A DNA stretch of 64,000 bases from Dolomitihabitans soli (GTDB lineage: Bacteria; Actinomycetota; Actinomycetes; Streptosporangiales; Streptosporangiaceae): positions 62,001 through 126,000 of the forward strand of contig NZ_JAKNTW010000021.1 of the NCBI RefSeq assembly GCF_022213955.1, given 5' to 3'. Below the pieces are notes generated by a model, which was not told where the DNA came from, searched no databases, and saw only the letters and a program-made list of their open reading frames with translations. Below, piece after piece: positions 55,212 through 63,376 of the stretch (position 1 is its first letter; every line of letters begins with the position of its first letter). Made by a program: the position numbers and the translations under genes.

Positions 55212-56621
55212 TCAACCGGCGGGATGGATCGTCGTCACCGGCGCGCGTCGCCCGGCGTGCGAGGCCGAGGTGAGCAGCAGGCTCGCGCAGGCGATGGCCG
55301 CGATCAGCACGAACCAGCAGAGCATGCGCCCGGTCCGCAGGCCGTACCCGCTGAGGATCCAGTAGAGCGACAGCAGCCAGCGGCGGAAGGACCGGCTGTT
55401 GATCCGCCGCATCTCCATCGCGCCGAAGCGGAAGTCGGCGGCCGTGGCCCGGTCGTCCACCCCGGCCCGCAGCACGGAGTAGAGCGCGGCGAGCCGGTGC
55501 GCGACGGGCGGGTCGGCCTCGGGCGGGCTCCAGCCACGGAAGGCCCGCTCGTCCGCCAGGGTGTTCCTGCGGGTCCACCAGCGCAGCGGCGGCCAGCTCA
55601 GGGTGAGGTGCACGCCGCGCGGGGTGCCGCCGAACGTGCAGCCGGTCAGCCGGAGGTGTTCCGGCTGGTGGATTCCGGCGAAGTGGCAGGCGCTGAGGTC
55701 GACGTGGGCCAGTTCGAGCGACTCCGCGTCGAGCCCGCGTAACGAGGTCACCCGGGCGCCCTCCCGCCCGGTCACCGTCGCGCGGCCGTGCAGGCACGCG
55801 CCCGCGAGGTCGGTCTCGGCGGCGTCGATGCGGACCTCGACGGTGCTCAGCGCGCGCAGCCCGCGCAGGTCGACGTGGCATTCCCGGGTGGTCAGGCCGA
55901 GCCTGCCGCCGACCTGGGCCCCGGTCAGGGCCAGCCGGCGGCCGACCGAGACGGGGGTCAGGTGGACCCCCGTGGAGAACCGCGCGGCCTCGAACCCGGC
56001 GAGGCCGCCGAACGCCGCGCCGCGGAAGGACACCGTCCGGCCGAACCGGCACCCCCTGAAGGCGGCGGTCCCGCCGAACCTGGCGCCGTCGAAGGTGGCG
56101 AACCCCCGGAGGTCGGCGGACTCGAAGGACACCGTCCGCTCGAAGCGGGCCGAGCTGAACAGGGCGTCGCTCCCGACGACGGCCCCGTCGAAGGCCAGGT
56201 GCCCTCGTACGGCGACGCCGTGCAGCGACGCCCGTCCGGCGAACACCGCGTGCCGGAAGGAGACGTTGCCCTCGAACCTGGCCTCGGAGAAGGACGCGAG
56301 CGCCGTGAACCGGCACTGGTCGAAGGACACGTCCCCGGTGAAGGTGACGCCGCAGAACCTGACGTCGCCGGTGAAGACCGCTCGTTCGAACCTGGCCCGC
56401 CCGGCGACCTGCCCGACGGCGGAGAGCAGGCGCGTCAGCAGGACCTGGTCGACACGGGTGCCCCGCAGGTCGATCTCGGAGCCCGGGAGGAGGCGGCGGA
56501 CGATCTCGTGCAACTCACTCTCGTCCAGGTGGGCCAGGCAGCGCCCGTACGGCTCGCAGGCCGAGCCGAGGCACTCCGGAGCGGCGGCGCAGGTGAACCA
56601 TCCCACGTCCAGTGGTGTCAT
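55212..56621 (-). CDS. pentapeptide-repeat membrane protein
   Basis: The protein has about 469 residues from the ATG of MTPLDVGWFTC; the longer frame to 56828 would run into the sigma factor gene. Tandem pentapeptides (A-x-F-x-x: ARFERAVF, DVSFDQCRF, GNVSFRHAVF) run from about residue 65 to 320 and should form a beta-helix. One C-terminal membrane helix is near 440-460 (MLCWFVLIAAIACASLL). The N-terminal Cys pattern (FTCAAAPECLGSAC) may bind metal. Function unknown. It is divergent from the sigma factor gene, with about 125 bases between. Confidence 0.85.
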   Translation of the reverse strand: MTPLDVGWFTCAAAPECLGSACEPYGRCLAHLDESELHEIVRRLLPGSEIDLRGTRVDQVLLTRLLSAVGQVAGRARFERAVFTGDVRFCGVTFTGDVSFDQCRFTALASFSEARFEGNVSFRHAVFAGRASLHGVAVRGHLAFDGAVVGSDALFSSARFERTVSFESADLRGFATFDGARFGGTAAFRGCRFGRTVSFRGAAFGGLAGFEAARFSTGVHLTPVSVGRRLALTGAQVGGRLGLTTRECHVDLRGLRALSTVEVRIDAAETDLAGACLHGRATVTGREGARVTSLRGLDAESLELAHVDLSACHFAGIHQPEHLRLTGCTFGGTPRGVHLTLSWPPLRWWTRRNTLADERAFRGWSPPEADPPVAHRLAALYSVLRAGVDDRATAADFRFGAMEMRRINSRSFRRWLLSLYWILSGYGLRTGRMLCWFVLIAAIACASLLLTSASHAGRRAPVTTIHPAG

Positions 56622-56748
56622 AACCCTAGTGATACCCACATAGCAGCCTTCTGTGGCGAAGAATGAAAACCTGCACAGCCTCCCTAGCGACTGATCGACC
56701 CCTAAATGGGATGATGTACGCATACGTCCCGATCGGGAGGAGAGGAAC

Positions 56749-57384
56749 GTGGGGTTGCCCCCGGACGACGTCGTCGTCGCGGCACTACGCACCGGGGACG
56801 AAGCGATGTTCGTGACCCTGCTCGACACGTGGTCACGAGGGATGCTCCGGCTCGCGCGCTCCTATGTGTCGACCAACGACTCCGCCGAGGAGGTCGTGCA
56901 GGACACCTGGCTGGCGGTGATCGGCGCGATCGACGGCTTCGAGGGCAGGTCCTCGGTCAAGACCTGGGTCTATCGCATCCTGATCAACACGGCCAAGAAG
57001 CGGCAGCTGCGCGAGAGCCGTACCGTGCCGTGGAGCAGCGCGTTCGAGCGGGACGGCGAGCAGGGCCTCGACGGCTCGCGGTTCCACGACGCCGACAGCC
57101 CCTCCCCCGGGCAGTGGAAGCAGTTCCCGGCGGCCTGGCCCGCGCCGGAGGGCGAGATCCTCGCGTCGGAGGCGCGGATCCAGATCGCGGCGGCGCTGGC
57201 CGAGCTGCCGGTGCGCCAGCGAGCCGTCATCACCCTTCGCGACGTCGAGGGATGTACCTCCGAGGAGGTCTGCGAGATCCTGGACATCTCGCAGTCCAAT
57301 CAGCGGGTCCTGCTGCACCGCGCTCGTACCGCGGTGCGGGGCCGGCTGGAGGATTACTTCGACACGGTGAGGCGATCGGCGTAG
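56749..57384 (+). CDS. ECF RNA polymerase sigma factor
   Basis: The protein has 211 residues and a GTG start with GGGAGGAGAGG upstream. Sigma region 2 is at about 20-85 (DSAEEVVQDTWLAVIGAIDG) and region 4 at about 140-195 (LPVRQRAVITLRDVEGCTSE). Between them is a Trp/Pro-rich linker (PGQWKQFPAAWPAPEG), common in this ECF group. Its stop overlaps a small duplicated start codon (see the repeat at 57358). A zinc anti-sigma follows. Control of egtABCD is inference from position. Confidence 0.93.
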   Translation: MGLPPDDVVVAALRTGDEAMFVTLLDTWSRGMLRLARSYVSTNDSAEEVVQDTWLAVIGAIDGFEGRSSVKTWVYRILINTAKKRQLRESRTVPWSSAFERDGEQGLDGSRFHDADSPSPGQWKQFPAAWPAPEGEILASEARIQIAAALAELPVRQRAVITLRDVEGCTSEEVCEILDISQSNQRVLLHRARTAVRGRLEDYFDTVRRSA

Positions 57385-57438
57385 TGAAGCGGTTCACATT
57401 CGACACGATAAGGCGGTCCGCATCGTGAAGCGGTTCAG
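57358..57438 (+). repeat. 41-bp duplication creating a 14-residue micro-ORF
   Basis: The end of the sigma gene and the first codons of the anti-sigma gene occur twice, 41 bases apart (TTCGACACG at 57358 and 57399, GTGAAGCGGTTCA at 57384 and 57425). The first GTG opens a 14-codon frame that ends TGA at 57426-57428, overlapping the real anti-sigma start. Translation may be coupled through it. Confidence 0.8.
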
Positions 57439-57673
57439 TTGTGAGGTGCTGGTCGACGTCGTCACCGCCTACCTGGACCACGAACTCGCCGAGCCCGACC
57501 GCGACCGGTTCGAGGACCACCTGAGGGCCTGCGAGGGCTGCGCCCGCTACGTCGGCCAGTTCCGCGCCACCGTCGGCGCCCTCGGCGAACTGCCGCCCCA
57601 GGAGACCCTCTCCGCGCCTACCCGTCACCGGCTGCTGGCCGCGTTCCGCGCCTCCCGTCGCACCCGATCCTGA
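57425..57673 (+). CDS. zinc-binding anti-sigma factor (ZAS)
   Basis: This 82-residue protein has the motif HLRACEGC (His-x3-Cys-x2-Cys) near residue 32, a ZAS-type zinc and thiol switch, with Cys6 and the upstream helix YLDHELAEPDRDRFEDHL. It is soluble, with no membrane segment. In RsrA-like proteins oxidation of the cysteines releases the sigma factor. It is the partner of the ECF gene just before it. Confidence 0.88.
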   Translation: MKRFSCEVLVDVVTAYLDHELAEPDRDRFEDHLRACEGCARYVGQFRATVGALGELPPQETLSAPTRHRLLAAFRASRRTRS

Positions 57674-57740
57674 TTCCCCTGTAACGATCGGCCGCCTCGC
57701 GGGTCTGTAGACCTGTGGGCACCGACGAGGGGGGAAGACC

Positions 57741-58958
57741 ATGGCGGGTCTGGCGACCGAGGGCACGCTGATCCAGGACACCTCCCACGTGGAGGAATTC
57801 GCCCGGCAGTGCTTCAGCGGCCCGGCGGGCGACCAGGTGGGGATCGAGCTGGAGTTCCTGGTCTACGACCGGACGACCGCCGCCCGTCACGTCCCCATCG
57901 CCAGGGTCGCCGACGCGCTGCCACCGCTGCCGGGCGGGAGCCGGGTGACCTTCGAGCCGGGCGGCCAGTTCGAGCTCTCCGGCCCGGCCGCGCCCCTGCC
58001 GGCCGCCGTCGCCGCCATCGCCGCCGACGTGGAGACGGTGCAGGCCGCCCTCCGCGAGGCGGGCCTGGTCCTGGCCGGCCTCGGCCTGGACCCGGTACGG
58101 CCCGCCGTCCGGCAGTTACGGCAGCCCAGGTACGACGCGATGGCGGCGTTCCTCGGCGTGCCGTACGGGCCGCTGATGATGTGCTCGACCGCCTCCATCC
58201 AGGTCAACCTGGACCTGGGCGCGCAACCGGAGGTGCGGTGGGAACGCGCGCACCTGCTCGGGCCCGTGCTGACGGCCGTCTTCGCCAACTCGCCGCTGAG
58301 CGAGGGCGCGGCCTGGGGCTGGATGTCGGGCCGCCAGGCGGTCTGGGAGCATCTCGACCCCTCCAGGACCGCGCCCGTGCCCGCGTCGGGCGATCCGGCG
58401 ACCGCCTGGGCGAACTACCTGCTCGACGCCCGCGTCATGCTGCTGGGCGAGGACGAGGAGGGCCGCCGCCGCGCCGGCGACGGCTCGACCTTCCGCGAAC
58501 TGCTGGCCGCCCCCGGCCCCCGGCCGACGACCACGGACCTCGCCTACCACGCCACCACCCTCTTCCCACCGGTACGGCCGCGCGGCTGGCTGGAGATCCG
58601 CTACCTCGACGCCCAGCGCGCGGCGAACTGGCCGGTGTGCGTGGCGGTCACCCACGCGCTGGTGACCGACGACCGCGCGGCGGACACGGCCACGGCCGCG
58701 GCCGAGCCGTACCGGGAGCTGTGGTCGCGGGCGGCCCGCTGCGGGCTGGCGGACCCGCTGCTGCGGCGCGCCGCGGACACCTGCCTCGGGGCGGCCCTCG
58801 ACGCGCTCCCCCGGCTGGGCGCGGACCCCGCCCTGATCGGCGAGGTGGCCGCGTTCGCCGACCGGCACGTGACCCCGGGCAGATCCCCCGCCATGGACGT
58901 ACTCGATCTGGCACGACGAGACCCGTCGGGCTGGCTGACGAAGGAAGGACGATTGTGA
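57741..58958 (+). CDS. egtA: gamma-glutamate-cysteine ligase EgtA
   Basis: The protein has 405 residues. The GCS2-type ligase core is seen in VGIELEFLVYD near 34, LMMCSTASIQVNLDLG near 147 and WLEIRYLDAQRAANWP near 279. It makes gamma-glutamylcysteine, the sulfur donor of the ergothioneine pathway. The strict order egtA-egtB-egtC-egtD confirms the role. Its stop overlaps the egtB start (GTGA). Confidence 0.95.
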   Translation: MAGLATEGTLIQDTSHVEEFARQCFSGPAGDQVGIELEFLVYDRTTAARHVPIARVADALPPLPGGSRVTFEPGGQFELSGPAAPLPAAVAAIAADVETVQAALREAGLVLAGLGLDPVRPAVRQLRQPRYDAMAAFLGVPYGPLMMCSTASIQVNLDLGAQPEVRWERAHLLGPVLTAVFANSPLSEGAAWGWMSGRQAVWEHLDPSRTAPVPASGDPATAWANYLLDARVMLLGEDEEGRRRAGDGSTFRELLAAPGPRPTTTDLAYHATTLFPPVRPRGWLEIRYLDAQRAANWPVCVAVTHALVTDDRAADTATAAAEPYRELWSRAARCGLADPLLRRAADTCLGAALDALPRLGADPALIGEVAAFADRHVTPGRSPAMDVLDLARRDPSGWLTKEGRL

Positions 58959-60256
58959 GCGACCTCAAGGAACGGATCGCCGCGGAGCTCCTCGCGGCAC
59001 GCGACCGGTCGCTGGCCTACACCGACGCGGAGGACGACCTGCTGGTGCGCCAGCACTCCGCGCTGATGTCGCCGCTGGTCTGGGACCTGGCGCACGTCGG
59101 CAACTACGAGGAGCTGTGGGTGTTGCGGGAGGCGGGCGGCATCACGCCGCTGCGGCCCGAGATCGACCACCTCTACGACGCGTTCAAGTATCCCCGCAAG
59201 GACCGGCCCACGCTGCCGATCCTGGGGCCCGGGGAGGCGCGGAACTACATCTCGGGGGTGCGCGGGCGGGTGCTCGACGTGCTGGACGGGATCGACCTGG
59301 ACGCCCCGGACCCGCTGCACCGGTCCGGGTTCGTCTTCGGCCTGGTGATCCAGCACGAGCACCAGCACGACGAGACCATGCTCGCCACCCTGCAACTGGC
59401 CAGGGAGCCGGGCCTGGTCCGCGACGGCGACCTCCCGCCCGGCCGGGCCGGCGGCGCCGCGGAGGTGCTCGTCCCGGCGGGCTCCTTCCAGATGGGCACC
59501 GACACCCTGCCGTGGGCGTACGACAACGAGCGGACCGCGCACCGGGTCGAGCTGCCCGCCTACTGGATCGACCGGTTGCCCGTCGGCAACCGCGCCTACG
59601 CGGACTTCGTCGACAGCGGCGGCTACGACGACCCGCGCTGGTGGACCCGGGAGGGCTGGCGGTGGCGGCAGGAGAGCAGCGCGTTCGCCCCCGAGTTCTG
59701 GACCAGGGACGGCGACACCTGGTGGCGTACCCGGTTCGGCAGGCAGGAGCCGGTTCCGATGGACGAACCGGTGCAGCACGTGTCCTGGTTCGAGGCCGAC
59801 GCCTACGCCCGCTGGGCCGGCCGGCGGCTGCCGTCGGAGGCGGAGTGGGAGAAGGCCTGCGGCTGGGACCCCGAGGCCGGGCGGGCGCGCACCTACCCGT
59901 GGGGGGACGCCGCGCCCGGCCCGGACGTGGCCAACCTCGGCCACCGGGCCGCCCGGCCCGCGCCGCTCGGCGCCTACCCCGCCGGGGCCAGCGCCTACGG
60001 CGCGGAGCAGATGATCGGCGACGTGTGGGAGTGGACGGCCTCGTGCTTCCTGCCCTACCCCGGCTTCCGCAGCTTCCCCTACCGGGAGTACAGCGAGGTC
60101 TTCTTCGGCGCCGACTACCGGGTGCTGCGCGGCGGGTCCTGGGCGGCCGACCCGGCGGCGGTCCGCACGACGTTCCGCAACTGGGACTACCCGATGCGGC
60201 GGCAGATCTTCTCCGGCTTCCGCTGCGCCCGCTCCGCCTCACCTGAGCAGGCGTAG
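58955..60256 (+). CDS. egtB: sulfoxide synthase EgtB
   Basis: In this 433-residue protein the N-terminal DinB-like domain has His134 and His138 (HEHQHDE, the HX3H iron site). The C-terminal formylglycine-type domain begins near 165 (PAGSFQMGTDTLPWA) and ends with LRGGSWAADPAAVRTTFRN. It joins hercynine and gamma-glutamylcysteine with oxygen. The GTG start overlaps the egtA stop; egtC begins on the base after its stop. Confidence 0.96.
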   Translation: MSDLKERIAAELLAARDRSLAYTDAEDDLLVRQHSALMSPLVWDLAHVGNYEELWVLREAGGITPLRPEIDHLYDAFKYPRKDRPTLPILGPGEARNYISGVRGRVLDVLDGIDLDAPDPLHRSGFVFGLVIQHEHQHDETMLATLQLAREPGLVRDGDLPPGRAGGAAEVLVPAGSFQMGTDTLPWAYDNERTAHRVELPAYWIDRLPVGNRAYADFVDSGGYDDPRWWTREGWRWRQESSAFAPEFWTRDGDTWWRTRFGRQEPVPMDEPVQHVSWFEADAYARWAGRRLPSEAEWEKACGWDPEAGRARTYPWGDAAPGPDVANLGHRAARPAPLGAYPAGASAYGAEQMIGDVWEWTASCFLPYPGFRSFPYREYSEVFFGADYRVLRGGSWAADPAAVRTTFRNWDYPMRRQIFSGFRCARSASPEQA

Positions 60257-60967
60257 ATGTGCCGTCACGCCGCCTGGCTCGGCGCGCCGCGCAGCCTGGC
60301 CACGCTGATCCACGAACCCGAGTACGGCCTGCTCCGGCAGTCGTACGAGCCGCGCAGGCAACGGCACGGCAGGGTCAACGCCGACGGCTTCGGCATGGGC
60401 TGGTACGACGACGCCACCGCGCCCGAGCCGGTCCGCTATCGCCGTGCGGTGCCGATCTGGACGGACGCCAACCTGCCCGCCCTGGCCCGGGCGGCGCGCT
60501 CGCACTGCCTGCTGGCCGCCGTGCGGACCGCGACGGTCGGCATGCCGATCGAGGAGACGGCCACCGCGCCGTTCAGCGAGGGAAGGTGGCTGCTCAGCCA
60601 CAACGGGCGCGTCGCGCGGGAGGCGGTCAGGCCGCTGGCGGACGAGGCGGAGAGCACCTGCGACGCCGCGTGGGTCGCGGCCGGGGTGTTCCAGCGGCTC
60701 CGCGCCGGGCTGCCCCTCGGCGACGCCCTGGCCGAGGTCGTCACCCTCGCGGGGGCGAAGGACCCGGAGGCCCGGCTGAACCTGCTCGCCAGCGACGGCG
60801 TCTCGGTCGCCGCGACGACCTGGGGGGACACCCTCTTCTCCAGCGACGCCGACGACGGCGTGCTGGTCGCCAGCGAGCCGCTCGACGACCGGCCCGGCTG
60901 GCGGGCCGTACCTGATCGGAGCCTGTTCCTCGGCACGCCCGGCGGTGTCCACGTCCAGCCGTTGTGA
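60257..60967 (+). CDS. egtC: gamma-glutamyl hercynylcysteine sulfoxide amidase EgtC
   Basis: This 236-residue Ntn-type amidohydrolase has the nucleophile Cys2 exposed after Met removal (MCRHAAWLGAP). Family blocks are DGFGMGWYDD near 43 and LLSHNGRVA near 115. It removes the glutamate from the sulfoxide intermediate. The egtD ribosome site lies just after its stop. Confidence 0.95.
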   Translation: MCRHAAWLGAPRSLATLIHEPEYGLLRQSYEPRRQRHGRVNADGFGMGWYDDATAPEPVRYRRAVPIWTDANLPALARAARSHCLLAAVRTATVGMPIEETATAPFSEGRWLLSHNGRVAREAVRPLADEAESTCDAAWVAAGVFQRLRAGLPLGDALAEVVTLAGAKDPEARLNLLASDGVSVAATTWGDTLFSSDADDGVLVASEPLDDRPGWRAVPDRSLFLGTPGGVHVQPL

Positions 60968-60993
60968 TCTTTCGGAACCCAGGAGGACCAGCC

Positions 60994-61941
60994 GTGCAGC
61001 TGACCAACCATCTTGACCACGACTATCTGCGCCAGGCGCTCGAACACGACGTCCGCACCGGGCTCGCGTCGACGCCCAAGTGGCTGCCGCCCAAGTGGTT
61101 CTACGACGCGGCCGGCAGCGACCTGTTCTCGCAGATCACCCGGCTGCCCGAGTACTACCCGACGCGCAGGGAGCTGGCCATCCTGCGGGAGCGGGCGGCG
61201 GACGTCGCGGCGCGTTGCGGCGCCGACAACCTGGTCGAGCTCGGCTCGGGGACCAGCGAGAAGACGGTCCTGCTGCTCGACGCGCTGGCCCCGCGGACCT
61301 ACACGCCGGTGGACGTCGACGCGGTCACCCTCGGCGAGGCCGCCGAGCGGCTGACGGCCCGCTACCCCGGACTGGTCGTCGAGCCGGTCTGCGCCGACTT
61401 CGAGCAGCACCTCGCGCTGCTGCCGCGCACCGGCAGGCGGATGGTGGCCTTCCTCGGCGGCACCATCGGCAACCTCGCCCCCGCCGCCCGCGAGGTGTTC
61501 CTGAAGGAACTGCGCTCGACACTGCGTCCCGGCGAGACGCTGCTGCTCGGCGCGGACCTCGTCAAGGACACCGGACGATTGGTCGCGGCCTACGACGACG
61601 CGGCCGGGGTGACCGCCGCCTTCAACCGGAACGTGCTGCGCGTGATCGACCGCGAACTGGACGCCGACTTCGATCCCGACGCCTTCGACCACGTGGCGAT
61701 CTACGACGAGCGCCACGACTGGATCGAGATGCGGCTGCGCGCGACGCGGGCCATGGACGTGCGGGTGCGCGCGCTGGGCCTCGCGGTGTCGTTCGCCGCG
61801 GGCGAGGAGATGCGCACCGAGATCAGCGCCAAGTTCACCCGCGAGGGGCTGACCGCCGAACTGGTGGCGGCGGGGTTCACGGTGGACCGCTGGTACACCG
61901 ACCCGGCGGGCGACTTCAGCCTCGTCCTGGCCAGGGTGTGA
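60994..61941 (+). CDS. egtD: histidine N-methyltransferase EgtD
   Basis: The protein has 315 residues. GTG 60994 is chosen because AGGAGGA lies 7-13 bases upstream; a GTG at 60964 overlapping the egtC stop lacks this. The SAM motif VELGSGTSEKTVLLLDAL is near 81 and the histidine site includes PEYYPTRRE. It trimethylates histidine to hercynine, the first step of the pathway. The lyase EgtE is not in the window. Confidence 0.95.
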   Translation: MQLTNHLDHDYLRQALEHDVRTGLASTPKWLPPKWFYDAAGSDLFSQITRLPEYYPTRRELAILRERAADVAARCGADNLVELGSGTSEKTVLLLDALAPRTYTPVDVDAVTLGEAAERLTARYPGLVVEPVCADFEQHLALLPRTGRRMVAFLGGTIGNLAPAAREVFLKELRSTLRPGETLLLGADLVKDTGRLVAAYDDAAGVTAAFNRNVLRVIDRELDADFDPDAFDHVAIYDERHDWIEMRLRATRAMDVRVRALGLAVSFAAGEEMRTEISAKFTREGLTAELVAAGFTVDRWYTDPAGDFSLVLARV

Positions 61942-62131
61942 TCGCGGACCGGGACGCGATCGGGGGCCGGGGCTCGGCCTCCGACCGGGGGGTGGCCTCA
62001 GACCAGGGCTTTGACTCAGGCCAGGGCTTTGACTCGGACCGGCGCGCGTTCGAGGATCGGGGCGTGTCCATGGCCGTGGCGGCCGAGCCCTAGGCTCTGG
62101 GGAGAATTGTCCGATTGAGGAAGGGCTTCCG

Positions 62132-63376
62132 TTGAGCCGGAGCATGACGAACTGGGCCGGGAACATCACCTTCCAAGCTCGGGCGGTGCAGCGCCCCTCC
62201 TCTGTCGGGGAGTTGCAGGGCCTGGTCGCACGGGGGACCAAGGTGCGGGCGCTGGGCAGCGGGCACTCCTTCAACACCATCGCCGACTCGCCCGGTGAGC
62301 TGGTCTCGCTGGGCGGCCTGCCGCAGGAGGTGGAGCTCGACGCCGCCGCCGGACGGGTCAAAGTCACGGCGAGCGTGCGGTACGGCGAGCTGGGCAGGCG
62401 GCTGCACGAACAGGGGTACGCGCTGCGGAACCTGGCGTCTCTGCCGCACATCTCGGTCGCCGGGTCGATCGCCACGGCCACCCATGGTTCCGGCGACGCC
62501 AACGGCAACCTCGCCACGGCGGTCACCGGCCTGGAACTGGTCACCGCCGGGGGCGACCTCGTCCGGATCGACCAGGGCGAGGAGCTGCGCGGGGCGGTGG
62601 CGGGACTGGGCGCGCTCGGGATCGTGACAGGCGTGACGCTGGAGGTCGTGCCCACCTTCGAGATGCGGCAGAACGTCTACGAAGGGCTGCCGTTCGAGAC
62701 GCTGTGCGAGCGGTTCGACGAGATCATGGCCGCCGCCTACAGCGTGAGCGTCTTCACCGGCTGGCGGGGGCCGCTGGTCGACCAGGTGTGGGTGAAGCGC
62801 GCGCCGGGCGAGGAGGAGCCGGACTGGTCCTGGGCCACCCCGGCCGAACGGCCCAGGCATCCCGTGCCCGGCATGCCCGCCGGTCCCTGCACCGAGCAGT
62901 TCGGCGTGCCCGGCCCGTGGTTCGAGCGGCTGCCGCACTTCCGGCCCGAGTTCACGCCGAGCAGCGGAGAGGAGCTCCAGTCGGAGTACCTCCTCCCCCG
63001 GAGGCACGCGGCCGGGGCCCTGCGGGCGCTGATGGGGATCAGCGAGCGGATCGCGCCGGTGCTGCAGGTCTCGGAGATCCGCACCGTCGCCGCCGACGAG
63101 CTGTGGCTGAGCCCCTGCTACCGCGAGGACGTGATGGCGGTCCACTTCACCTGGGTCAAGGACACTCCGGCGGTCTCCCGGGTGCTCGCGCTGATGGCGG
63201 AACGGCTCGCGCCGTACGAGGCCAGGCCGCACTGGGGGAAGCTGTTCGGCGACACGCCGGAGGCGCTGCGCGCCGGGTACGAGCGGCTGCCCGACTTCCG
63301 CGCCCTGGTGCGCCGCTACGACCCGGCGGGCAAGTTCACGAACGACTTCCTCGATCGGCACGTCCTCGGTTCCTGA
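62132..63376 (+). CDS. aldO: alditol oxidase (covalent FAD type)
   Basis: The protein has 414 residues. The TTG has AGGAAGG seven bases upstream; ATG 62144 is the alternative. NWAGNITF at the start, VRALGSGHSFNTIAD with the FAD-binding His45, LPHISVAGSIATATHGSG and HWGKLFG follow the Streptomyces AldO closely. It oxidises xylitol- or sorbitol-like alditols and makes hydrogen peroxide. It lies after egtABCD on the same strand, 190 bases on, so a link with thiol defence is possible but unproven. Confidence 0.92.
   Translation: MSRSMTNWAGNITFQARAVQRPSSVGELQGLVARGTKVRALGSGHSFNTIADSPGELVSLGGLPQEVELDAAAGRVKVTASVRYGELGRRLHEQGYALRNLASLPHISVAGSIATATHGSGDANGNLATAVTGLELVTAGGDLVRIDQGEELRGAVAGLGALGIVTGVTLEVVPTFEMRQNVYEGLPFETLCERFDEIMAAAYSVSVFTGWRGPLVDQVWVKRAPGEEEPDWSWATPAERPRHPVPGMPAGPCTEQFGVPGPWFERLPHFRPEFTPSSGEELQSEYLLPRRHAAGALRALMGISERIAPVLQVSEIRTVAADELWLSPCYREDVMAVHFTWVKDTPAVSRVLALMAERLAPYEARPHWGKLFGDTPEALRAGYERLPDFRALVRRYDPAGKFTNDFLDRHVLGS

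Noticed and set aside
60436-62655. 739-codon minus-strand open frame opposite egtC, egtD and aldO
   Set aside because: Covers three well-identified plus-strand genes and has low-complexity Pro/Gly/Arg content.
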